Origin: Pohlia nutans
Lineage: Eukaryota > Streptophyta > Bryopsida > Bryales > Mniaceae
DNA: 64,000 nt
Assembly (NCBI GenBank): GCA_022496805.1
Contig: CM040087.1
Location: 15,211,501-15,275,500, forward strand
Direction of reading: 5' to 3'
The notes beneath the pieces are model-generated. The model saw only the letters and a program-made list of their open reading frames with translations. It searched no databases and was not told the origin of the DNA. Below, in pieces: positions 20,360 to 31,100 of the stretch (position 1 is the stretch's first letter; each line of letters opens with the position of its first letter). The translations under genes were made by a program, and so were the position numbers.

Positions 20360-22520
20360 ACCTCGAATTTGAATTGAATATGTAGACATCAGCCTGCTAT
20401 ATTTAGCATATTTAGACCTCGGAATTCAAATTTCACATAAATTTATGCAATTTAAAAGAAAAACTCTACGTTAGAGTGCCTAGAGGTTGTGGGCATCTAA
20501 ATTTCATGTTGGGTTTTGAGATTTATAGTCGAAAGTTTCCAAATTTAGTAGATTTTGTCATAACTTCTCAAATTTGATGTAGATTTCCACAATTCGAAAG
20601 AAAAATATATTCCTTAGGGCCCCTACAAGTTACGGGCACCTAAATTTCATGTTGGGTTCTAAGATTCATTGTAAAAATCTGCTAAATTTAGCAAAATTTG
20701 TTTAAAATCTTCAAATTGGGTGTAGATTTTTGCAATTCAAAAGAAACAATGATTCATGAGGGCCCCTAGAGAATAGGGGCATCCAAATTTCATGTTGAGT
20801 TCCAAGATCTATTGTTAAAATTTGCTAAATTTAGGAGAATTTGCCATAAGTGGTCAAATTTGATGTAGATTTCTACAATTCGAAAAACAAAAAATGTGTT
20901 AGGGTCCCTAGAGGTTACAAGCACCCAAATTTCATGTTGGGTTTTGAGATTCATAGTAAAAAGATGCTAAATTTAGTAAATTTAGCCATAACTTCTCAAA
21001 TTTGATGTAGATTTCCGCAATTTGAAAGACAAACAGTTTGTAAGGACCCCTAGATGTTAAGGGCATCAAGATTTCATTTTGGGTTCCGAGATTTATAGTG
21101 AAAATCTGCTAAATTTAGCATAATTTGCCATAAATGCTCAAATTTGATGTAGATTTCCGCAATTCAAAAGACAAAATATTTGTTAGGGCCTCTATAGATT
21201 TTAGGCATCCAAATTTCATGTTGAGTTTTGGGATTTGTTGTTAAAAGTAGCTAAATTTAGCAAAAATTCCCATAAGTGTTCAAATTTGATGTAGATTTTT
21301 GTAATTCAAAAGATCAAAAAAAAATTAGGGCCCCTGAAGGTTAGGGGCATCAAAATTTCATGTTGGGTTTTGAGATTTATAGTTTAAAGCTACTAAATTT
21401 AGCATAATTTGCTATAAATGGTCAAATTTGATGTAGATTTCCGCAATTCAAGAGACAAAAAACTCATTAGGACCCCTAAAAGTTAGGAGCACCCAAAATT
21501 CATGTTGGGTTTCAATATTTATAGACAAAACTACTAAATTTAGTAGATTTTTCGATACATGTTCATATTTGATGTAAATTTCTACATTTTGAATGACAAA
21601 CGTCATGTTAGGGTTCTTAGAGGTTAGAGGCGCTCAAATTTCATGTTGGGTTCAAAGATTTATAGTCTGAAGTTGCTAAATTTAGCAGATTCTGCCATAG
21701 ATGCTCAAATTTGATGTAAATTTTCGCAGTTCGAAAGACAAACAATACGTTCGGGCACCGAGAGGTTAGGGGGACCTAAATTTCATGTTGGGTTCTGAGA
21801 TTTATAGTCAAACGTTGCTAAATTTAGTAGATTCTGCCATACATGCTCAACTTTGATGTAGATTTCTGCAATTCAAAAGACAAACACCGCGTTAGGATCC
21901 CTAAAGATTAGATACACTCAAAATTTCATGTTGGGGTCCAAGATTTATAATGAAAAGTTGCTAAATTTAGCAAATTCTGCCATACATGCTTGAATTTGAT
22001 ATAAAGTTCCGCAATTCGAAAAGCAAGGAGTATGCTAGGCTCCCTAGAGATTAGGAGCACCCAAATTTCATATTGGGTTCTGAGGTATATATAGTCAAAA
22101 GCTGCTAAATTTAGCAAATTTGACTTTACATGCTTGAATTTGATGTAAATTTCTGCAATTTGAAAGACAAACAGCACGTTAGAACCTCTAGAGGTTAGAC
22201 GCACCCAAATTGAATGTTGGGTTCCGAGATTTACAGTCAAAATTTTCTAAATATAGCAAAATTTGCCATACATGTTTGAATTGGATGTAAATTTCCAAAT
22301 TTCAAAAAACAAACACCATGTTAAGGCCCTTATAGGTTAAGGGCACCAAAATTTCATGTTGGGTTTGAAGATTTATATGTAAAACATACTAAATTTAGCA
22401 TATTTTGCAATGCATATTCAAATTTACTGCCAATTTCTACAATATGAAAGCAATACAGAACATCATGGTTTCTAAGGATTACTTGCCTTGAAATTTCATC
22501 TTGGGGTTTTTAAATGATAA
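20360..22520. repeat. Tandem array of a 142-bp monomer (~15 copies)
   Basis: The landmark ATTTCATGTTGGGTT recurs at about 20501, 20644, 20787, 20929, 21071, 21213, 21355, 21497, 21638, 21780, 21923, 22065, 22209, 22351 and 22493, a spacing of 141-144 bp throughout. Monomers differ by substitutions, but length is kept almost constant. Most carry the 12-bp palindrome GCTAAATTTAGC or a one-base variant, plus CAAATTTGATGTAGATTT and TTAGGGCCCCTAGAGGTTA-like blocks. No continuous coding frame runs through it. Confidence 0.92.
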
Positions 22521-23042
22521 AAGTGATTTGATAAATGCAATTGTTTAGTTATAGAAGTCCAAATTTGACTTATATTTGTTCAATTGACATTGGCAGATCA
22601 TTGTATGATGTTTAGAGTCGATGGATTATACGACGACCTCGAGTGAATGAAGCATCGTCAATCGGGAGAAGAAGATAATTATACATATGAACACGTTGTA
22701 GTGGAGCAGTAATATAGATCAAGAATGTAGGCAAGGGGGAACCCTTTGATGTAGTAGGATAGTGCAAATATTATTTACTTTAAAGTGTATGCCTTCATTT
22801 TTTATGAAAAGAAGCGTTTTGTTTTGACTTTCTATCAAATTGTACTAAAACAATATTGCACATTATGTATAATTTTCTTTTAATTCATGGAAAATTCAAT
22901 ATGAAGGAATGTGTTGTTCCTATTTAAAAAATCAGAATACATGAAATTTTAGAAGAGAAAAATTTCAAAAAAGTGCAAATTTTGCTCCGTCGTGGCCATC
23001 GGACAATGCACTTGGCCAAGTGCAAAAATTCCTAATTCAGTG

Positions 23043-23529
23043 TTTAAGGTAGACGGTGGCAAAACCGCACAGATAAGGGTTTCGTCTATATCCCGAAGTG
23101 AGAAAATTGTGAACAAAATTTAGGATTACTTGCAAGAATCAATGAGGCAGTTTGCAAGTTGTTGCGATTCAGAACCGGAAGTCCTGAATTATTGAGAAAT
23201 TGTCAAAGAGAAGGGTGCAAGATTCCCCACAAACACGCCCTAATTGTGCTATGCCCAGGTGATACTAAGATGAAAACCGTGCACCCCAGTGTCTAATGTC
23301 GATACACAAACTTGAACAATGCTGGGCGGGTTTGGGTATCATTGTGCACGGTTTTTTTGGCTGGACCACGGGCACGGGTTTAGCACACGCACGGATTAAG
23401 CACCATCTACCTTACGGGCTGTGGGGTGTGCCTCATTGCATACAGTTTGGGCGGGTCACCCGGAGATTCACATGCGCAGCAGAACGCCTGTACGCCACTG
23501 TCGGCCTTTGGGAAGGGATTTCAATAAAT
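23043..23529. other. Right flank of the CACTG-bounded unit
   Basis: No recognisable gene. GC is somewhat higher from 23300 on, with one 114-codon open frame without motifs, part of which is the MITE at 23530. Confidence 0.35.
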
Positions 23530-23794
23530 CCCCCGGTGGTCTTGAATGAATGGGGACAAAAGTGCCCCCTATTTCTGTCCTTGTCAGGGCCCACTTTAAA
23601 AAACAACCCCCTCCTCCACTGGTTTTTTATTCCCAAATAGGTGCCCCTAGGGTAACTTGCGGCCGTAGGCCCAAAATTTGCAAAAATATTGCCAAAAAAA
23701 CCACCGAAGGTGCCCAAAATGGAAATTTCAGAAAAAGGGGGGGGGGGCATGAACAGCGGTCTCGCAGGGGTCTTGCATTCAAGACCACCGGGGG
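23530..23794. mobile_element. MITE with CCCCCGGTGGTCTTGAATG ends, copy 1
   Basis: Perfect 19-bp inverted repeats (23530-23548 and 23776-23794) bound 265 bp. A second copy in the opposite orientation is at 38132-38394, and a partial diverged one at 24640-24755. Shared internal blocks include GGGGACAAAAGTGCCCCCTA and CCCCCTCCTCCA. The target duplication is uncertain (two or three A/T bases). There is no coding capacity; the open frames through it are carried by the repeat. Confidence 0.8.
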
Positions 23795-25057
23795 ATATAG
23801 AGACGGGGTTTGGGAAGCTCCAACTGTTATGTGCACCTGCTGGATGAGCGCCACGTGGTTTGACTGACAGTTGATGATGGCAGAATTTATTTGAATGCCA
23901 GAATCCAGCTGCTGATGTGGTTCCGAAACCCTAGGCGGCGTTCAAGGGCAGCACTTGCTAGTAGTCACAACAGCGAGACTGCCTGCCACCAACTCCGCCC
24001 AAATCTAAGCTCACCGACAGGTGCAGAATCCACTGGAGGCAACAAACACAAATGCACACTACAAACAACAATTCGCGCTGTGGCTCTTGTGCAAAGTTGG
24101 AGTTTACAAAAGTAAACAAGTTCCCTGCCTAAGTAGACAGACAAAACAAACTAAAAACCTCCAGACCTACCTTCGCCACTCTCCCACATTATTTAAAAAT
24201 GTGTGCCATCGCTACATTGATCCCACCAGATCAGCTGTACCTTGTACAACAACTCTCGGAACAATTGGAGCCGCAACGCTCTGCCTTTTGCCTTGGATCC
24301 GCTTTACCGAAAACGACAAAACTGAAACCTCTCTCTTCCCTGTAGCCCCCCTCCCGCCAACATGCCTGCTCCATCCCGCAGAAATCCAGCAACAACTAAT
24401 ACACGTCAGCGCCCCACAACCTTGCAATACTTCGGGTACGCAAGATAATTGGTATTCTACTACATGTAAGTGACGATGGTGTACAAACGCGTGTAGTTCC
24501 CTGCTCGAAGGTTGAATCAGGGTGCCTTATATACCAAAAGAACGCGGCTGCAGTGAATATTCACTTTGGCAATCCAGTGCTGCGCTATTTGAACCCTAAA
24601 CTGCTCAAATACATAGAAAAACCTAATGTATCTGCCAGAAAGGTTCTCATATACCAAAGAACCCTTGGAAGAGGGGGTTATTTTTGAAGGTGGGCCCCTA
24701 CATGTTCAAAATAGGGGGCAATTTTTGTCCTCTTGCATTAACGTCCCAGGGGATTTAGAGAAATTCTTTCTCTTCACCATTGAACGAATTGTGGTAAGAG
24801 GCATTACTTGTGTCTCCACATTAAATATGCCATTCAGCAAATTGGGATTTAAAGGAATTGAATTTGACTCCTAGTCCTGGAAAGTCAGAGCTTTTGAATC
24901 CTATGTTTTATTTTTATCTACATAATTATGAAAAAATCAACATAAATCGGTTTAACAATTATTTATATGATTAAAATACCAAAAATTATTACATGATTTT
25001 TAAATTTGAGGAACTGATGAGGTTTGAGCAATTTGGAAATAAGGAAAGTCATGTCCT
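23795..25057. other. Intergenic, repeat remnants
   Basis: 24640-24755 is a diverged right half of the CCCCCGGTGG MITE (GGAAGAGGGGGTTA ... AATAGGGGGCAA), lacking its terminal repeats. The remainder shows no gene I can support. Confidence 0.4.
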
Positions 25058-25442
25058 TTAACCCTTTAGCGTGCCAGCATCCATGTACTGGACGACGAAC
25101 AAATTAAAGCTGTTCAAATTTCATCCAAATTGGATATTTTTCATCTACAAGATTACCCTTGGTTCTTGAGCAAGTTGATTATCTAGTGAACGGTTTGGAT
25201 TTTCAAAATATGTTATTATGATTTTTAGAAAAAATAACACAATTGGATTATGTCAAGTTTCATTATTAGTTGAAATAGTGAGACCTCAAACAAGATTTTC
25301 CAAAATAAGTACAATCAAATAATGGAAACCATACCATCTCATAGCGCATGTTATTCCAATTTCATTACAATTTTTTGAAATTTTTGTGTTAATTTGGGAT
25401 TTTAAATTGAATTTCAAGAGAACTTTCAAAAATTAAATTGTA

Positions 25443-27746
25443 CAGTGGGCTACCAATCAAAATGTCGTTTTCGAAATCGCAGTGAGAAAAATTTCAAGAC
25501 TGCCAACTTTGAAAGCCTCCCGAGAGCTCAAAAATTAGTATTCTCCCACGAAATTTTTACCAAAGCATTATCTTTAAGTTAATTATATGCATACCAAATT
25601 TCAAGACCAAAAGATGCACCGACAAAAAGTTATTCAAAATCTACCAACATTGGTAGCTGTGGAAAGTTTTTCACTGCTGCCAACTTTGACAGCCTCCCAA
25701 AGTTTGAGATAATTTTTTTTTGCCATGAAATTTTTGAAACGAAAACCTCTTTATGTTCATAACATATGGTAAAAATTTCAAGGTCAAAAAATTAATAAAA
25801 AAAAAAGATATTAACAATCTACCAACATGTGTAGTTGTGGGAAAAAATGGGGGAAAACCATTTCATTGCTACCAACTTTGACACCCTCCCAACGGTTGAG
25901 AAATTGTCTATTTACCATGAGATTTTTGGCACAGCATGATCTTTATGATAACAACACTCATGCCAAATTTCAAGGCCAAAAGATTCACCAAAACAAAGTT
26001 AATCAAAATCTACCAACATTGGTAGCTGCTGTGGAAAGTTTTTCACTGCTGCCAACTTTGACAGCCTCCCAAAGTTTGAGTTAATTTTGTTTTGCCATGA
26101 AATTCTTGGAACAAAAACCTCTTTATGACAATAACATATTGTAAAACTTTCAAGGCCAAAAAATTAATACAAAAAATGATATTAACAATCTACCAACATG
26201 TGTAGTTGTGGGAAACAATGGGGAAAACCATTTCATTGCTACCAACTTTGACACCCTCCCAACGGTTGAGAAATTGTCTATTTACCATGAAATTTTTGGC
26301 ACAACATGCTCTATATGATAACAACATTCATGCCAAATTTCAATGTCAAAATATTTATTCAAAAAAAATTATGTACAATCTACCAAAGTGTGTAGTTGTG
26401 AGATAGTTTTTATTAAAGACATTGAAATTGTTGAAGTATATCAGATGATCATGCTTCTAAATTGAAATTCTCTAGATGATGCAATCTCTTATCATAAACG
26501 CTTTTCAAAAAAATCAAGGATAGCCAAATTTAGTTGTGTGCACTTGTCACATCTCAAAGACTCCACTTGTTTAAAAATTGGAGACCATACATGCATGAAG
26601 AAGCTTCTTTTTACTCAATACATGAGTGAGTGAGGCTCTGAGTGAGGCTCTGAGTGAGGCAGTGAGTGAGGCTGTGAGTGAGGCTATGAATGAGGCTCTT
26701 TCCTCTGTGAGTGAGGCTGTGAGGCAGGATGATGGTATGTGAGTTTTTTTTTGTGAGGCAGGATGACGGTATGTGAGATTTTTTTGTGAGGCAAGATGAT
26801 GGTATGTGAGTTTTCTTTTGTGAGGCTAGATGATGGTATGTGAGATTTTTCTGTGAGGCAGGATGATGGCAGGATGATGGCAAGATGATGCCAAAAATTT
26901 CATGGTGCATAGACAATTTCTCAACCGTTGGGAGGGTGTCAAAGTTGGTAGCAATGAAATGGTTTTCCCCATTGTTTCCCACAACTACACATGTTGGTAG
27001 ATTGTTAATATCATTTTTTGTATTAATGTTTTGGCCTTGAAATTTTTACTATATGTTATTAACATAAAGAGGTTTTTGTTCCAAGAATTTCATGGCAAAC
27101 AAAAGATAATTCAATCTTTGAGAGGCTGTCAAAGTTGGGAGCAGTGAAAACCTTTCCACAACAGCTACCAATGTTGGTAGATTTTGAATAACGTTTTTTT
27201 GGTGAATCTTTTGGCCTTGAAATTTGGCATGAGTGTTGTTATCATAAAGATCATGCTGTGCCAAAAATCTCATGGTAAATAGACAATTTCTCAACCGTTG
27301 GGAGGGTGTCAAAGTTGGTAGCAATGAAATGGTTTTCCCCCGTTTTTTCCCACAACTACACATGTTGGTAGATTGTTAATATCTTTTTTTTTATTAATTT
27401 TTTGACCTTGAAATTTTTACCATATGTTATGAACATAAAGAGGTTTTCGTTTCAAAAATTTCATGGCAAAAAAAAATTATTTCAAACTTTGGGAGGCTGT
27501 CAAAGTTGGCAGCAGTGAAAAACTTTCCACAGCTACCAATGTTGGTAGATTTTGAATAACTTTTTGTCGGTGCATCTTTTGGTCTTGAAATTTGGTATGC
27601 ATATAATTAACTTAAAGATAATGCTTTGGTAAAAATTTCGTGGGAGAATACTAATTTTTGAGCTCTCAGGAGGCTTTCAAAGTTGGCAGTCTTGAAATTT
27701 TTCTCACTGCGATTTCGAAAACGACATTTTGATTGGTAGCCCACTG
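25443..27746. mobile_element. 2.3-kb foldback element with ~870-bp inverted arms, TA target
   Basis: CAGTGGGCTACCAATCAAAA at 25443 is mirrored at the right end, and both are flanked by TA (25441-25442, 27747-27748), as in Tc1/mariner-type insertions. The arms (about 25443-26310 and 26885-27746) are inverted copies. Each holds two tandem ~370-bp units, recognisable by CCAACTTTGACACCCTCCC and CCAACTTTGACAGCCTCCC blocks, so the order is A-B-C-B-C, loop, C-B-C-B-A. There is no transposase. The loop holds two short tandem arrays. Confidence 0.85.
26620..26890. repeat. Tandem arrays in the foldback loop
   Basis: 26620-26740 consists of about eight copies of a GTGAGTGAGGCTCTGA-like 12-16-mer. 26725-26890 holds about five copies of a roughly 33-bp unit, GTGAGGCAGGATGATGGTAT plus a T-rich tail. 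The His/Ser/Thr-rich minus-strand open frame here is a by-product. Confidence 0.85.
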
Positions 27747-27811
27747 TACATCAACTCCATTTTTGGTTTTCATCAAATATTTAATAACGCTTCTTTGAAA
27801 ACAGAATGGGA

Positions 27812-28188
27812 CAAGATCCAAAAAAATTGGTCCATCTAATAATAGTCAACACACTCAGCAGCTGAAAGCCATGAACTACCTTAGAACAAAAAGTCAGGAT
27901 GCATCATTGCAGTGATGTGACTACTCCATTTCAATAAAATTGTGGAAAAAAGTAGAAGGTACAAGAAGGAAAAATATATTCAAATAGAAAATAGTCAATT
28001 ATCAGTATCCTTAGCATGCACAAAAAGTATCGTAAGCATAGTGTATTACACATAATGGCTCTGTCAATCGTCTGTAAAATGAGATGCATGCTCAAATTCT
28101 GTTGATACATCATTCTGTACATCATTTTAGGATAGTGTAGACAATTACAAGTTGGTTCTATCACAATATCACAGCTAATCGAAGAGCG
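27812..28188. other. 3' flank of PrimPol
   Basis: AT-rich sequence downstream of the PrimPol stop; it probably includes the 3' UTR. No other feature was seen. Confidence 0.4.
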
Positions 28189-31100
28189 TTAGGGTGACCA
28201 ACTAGGTAGCTTGCGGATTGTTGTATTCATTTCCAATTGAATTGCCTCGAGCTCCACGGCATCCCACCATTCATCATCTTCCTCCCAGGTCGACTCAACA
28301 TTTTTGATTGATTGAATGCCTTGCTCTTTGTTTTCTTCGAAGGTGTTGAAGTGAGCATCCTCTGGGCTAATTAAATCCTGGCTCTGGTAACACAAAAGAA
28401 CGATCGGGACACGCAGTAACAAGGATTAGAACCCGAAGCTGAATAAACTCGTGACTAATCAGGACTGTTGAGCTATCTAACCCATACATTTTAGAGTGTG
28501 AAAAATACTTGAATCTTAACGCTGCTATTTGCAGACACAAGTTCACGACATATCTACAAAGAGCTCGACATGGGATTCTGCTGTATTTTGAATCAAACAA
28601 TGAAACAGTCTAGTCCGGTTGTGAATCAACCTGATTACTGAACAAGGACCTTTGAGACGATCTTTGAGACAAGCATTCAATGTTGTCTACAGTTGATATA
28701 ACCTCGCCCCACCACGCTTCATCTTCCCATTCATCACATTCAGGGGCATCTTGCGAATCCAATTCTTCTGCCTTCAAGGTCTCGTTGATTGCAACAGCTC
28801 CCGCTGTAGACAATGGAAATTCTGGGGGGATAGTGTGACGCGGTATAGGCCTCAATGGTGACTTGTAGCCTGATAAAAACAGGGCGAATGCTTCAGATGA
28901 CCACTCTTGGCCAACGCAAGAATTTGTCCGCAAAAATACCATAAACAAACTGCTTTATCTTTGTCAAGAATGGTGGAAAGGTTCCTAGCAACCAAATAAA
29001 CAATCAACAGAAACAAGAACATGGTCAAATTTCACTAATACAAGTCGGGAGTTCAAGCTTACCTCGACAGTCAGGATCATGGCACTTTTGGTAGTAACCC
29101 GCTGTCCGAAAATCAACGATGTACATCACTGCGATTCAAAGCCATGCATTCCAGACGTTATTATCCTCGACGGGAAGGAATTCAAGGTTCCAAGAAATCA
29201 TAACCACCACAAATACATGATATAAAGCAATCGAAACCAAAGATAGCAGCAAGCGATTGGTTGCTCAAGTGCTAACCACTATTGCTCGTGTGGCCTTCCA
29301 ATGTTCTCGCAGAATCGGTTGCCAGATATGTTGTAAAGAACTACCCCATAATCTGCAAAATAGTACCAACTTCGAATCTTTCCTGCACAATATGAATATC
29401 GTTTGAGTGGTTCAGACATTGAGGGCAACATAGGGGCACTGCACTCTGCGAACGCCTCTATATCTTACACTTTAAAGCACTTTTAAACAGTTTACGGTAT
29501 GACTGGAGATCCTGGGCAAATTTGAGTCGGCCAGACTACATACCTTGTATATCGCCAATGCGGGCAATGGCCTCAATAAAATCCTCTAGCGTAGGAAAAG
29601 GAGATTTCCCGTACTTACTGTTCCACCCTTTACCTGAGTTGCCAACTCGATCAGTTCTCCAGGTATCGAAGTCCACAATGCCTCCCTGACATGGATTTAT
29701 TTATAACACGCCAACTAAGACGATTCAGAGGTATTACAAGAAATAAACTAGAACTGTAAAGAACGGCTTTAAGCTATGTACAAAACTCCCCGGTTTCCAC
29801 ACTTTTCGGCCCACTTTTCAACATTTTTCCCAAGCTCTTCCTCTTGCAATCAGAATTGAAATACAGAGGTAGTGGTATTCGAGTTGAACCTTAGTACTGA
29901 ATGTAAGTAATCGTTGGCATCCTTTCTTCACATTGCAAATCAAGGAATCCAGAAAGACTTCCCGCTCACTCTGTCACATCGAAATATATACTGTTCTTAG
30001 AGCTGGTGGATATTTCTAAGTATTTCACAGCTTACTGACGGTTCATGAGGACTCTAGATGACTTAGGTGAATCTGATGAGAGTTCATTTTTATTGTGTGA
30101 GAATTAAGCATTCTTACACTTCGCTAACTTTTAACAAATATCCAAAAATATCGACCGAGAATTCTTGTAGAGTACTCGACGGAAATGTGATACGACAGAC
30201 ATTTGAAGAGAAGACTAACCAACTTGGAAGACCTGAAGCGGTCTGTGGGTAGAAGAAGTGAAGATTTTCCAGCCTTGCTAGAGAAGGGCAATCTGAATCC
30301 TCGATTTCTTGAGTAGACACCCACGTCAACAAAAATCTGCGTTTGGTGGGCTGCCCGGGATTCGCCTTGAAGAACAAACATTTTGCCGATTTCGTCGTCG
30401 GCTTCCCTCAAGTCATTGCTTCTCTTACAGATCTGCAATGCACACTCATAGTCAGTAGGGAGGGACAAATTGCTTCATACATTAGAGACAATAACACAAC
30501 GCAGCTCAGTTTTCGAGGTTTGAGCCTTTATAGTTGAGAGAAAGCAACAGAGTCTCCATTCCTTACCGAACTGCAGATGCTTATAACAATGCTGAACTGT
30601 TTCACAGAAACTAACTCGGGTGTCAAGTCTAAAATATGCATTGTTTCGTTAATGCAGAAGCCACATTAAGCTATGATACTGTGCATTGATGAAAATTCTT
30701 GGTGAATTTGAAAAATCATTTTATAGAACTCCAGATCATAGAGTTTGAAAATCGGAACGTTCAACTATACCTCATCCACAAATGCGCCTGCATGTGAATT
30801 GTCTTTGAAGGCAGCTCCAGGAATATGAATGATCAGGTGTCGAGAGAACTTTTCTGCAAATTCAAACAAAAAATGAAGAACATCAAAGAACATATCCATC
30901 AGCCTTATTGATACAACATCGCGGTTATCTCTAGTAACAACGGCAGAAAAAAGCTTTGGTAGAAAGTCGTCTCAATGGTACACTATCATAAAAATCAACA
31001 AGCCTTCTTGTCACGCCAGTGACACTAAGGGCAAAGTACACCAAAACTTCAAGTAATTAGTAACAATAATGATATCAACACTCTCTGTTGGACCAAATAC

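Larger units (their letters stand above)
15953..23042. mobile_element. 7.1-kb unit bounded by 30-bp CACTG inverted repeats (CACTA-like candidate)
   Basis: CACTGAATTAGGAATTTTTG and the following ten bases at 15953-15982 are repeated exactly, inverted, at 23013-23042. Inverted ends beginning CACTG/CACTA are typical of the EnSpm/CACTA superfamily. The flanking triplets (GAA left, TTT right) do not form the expected 3-bp duplication, and no CACTA transposase remains. The interior carries a younger Tc1/mariner element, low-complexity DNA, the GGCCGG block and the 142-bp array. It may be a non-autonomous CACTA element or a chance long inverted repeat, though 30 exact bases make chance very unlikely. 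Confidence 0.45.
25058..27811. mobile_element. TTAA-flanked family A MITE, split by a foldback insertion
   Basis: The left part (25058-25440) matches the first two thirds of the family A element at 8669-9215, starting TTAACCCTTTAGCG. The right part (27747-27811) resumes with CATCAACTCCATTTTTGG and GAAAACAGAATGGGAC, but the terminal CGTTAAAGGGTTAA is lost. The insertion at 25443-27746 explains the gap, so it is younger than the MITE. Confidence 0.7.

Noticed and set aside
26620..26890. CRISPR-like array
   Set aside because: Units are contiguous tandem repeats without unique spacers, in a eukaryotic transposon.
26611..26982. His/Ser/Thr repeat protein on the minus strand
   Set aside because: Encoded by the tandem arrays in the foldback loop.
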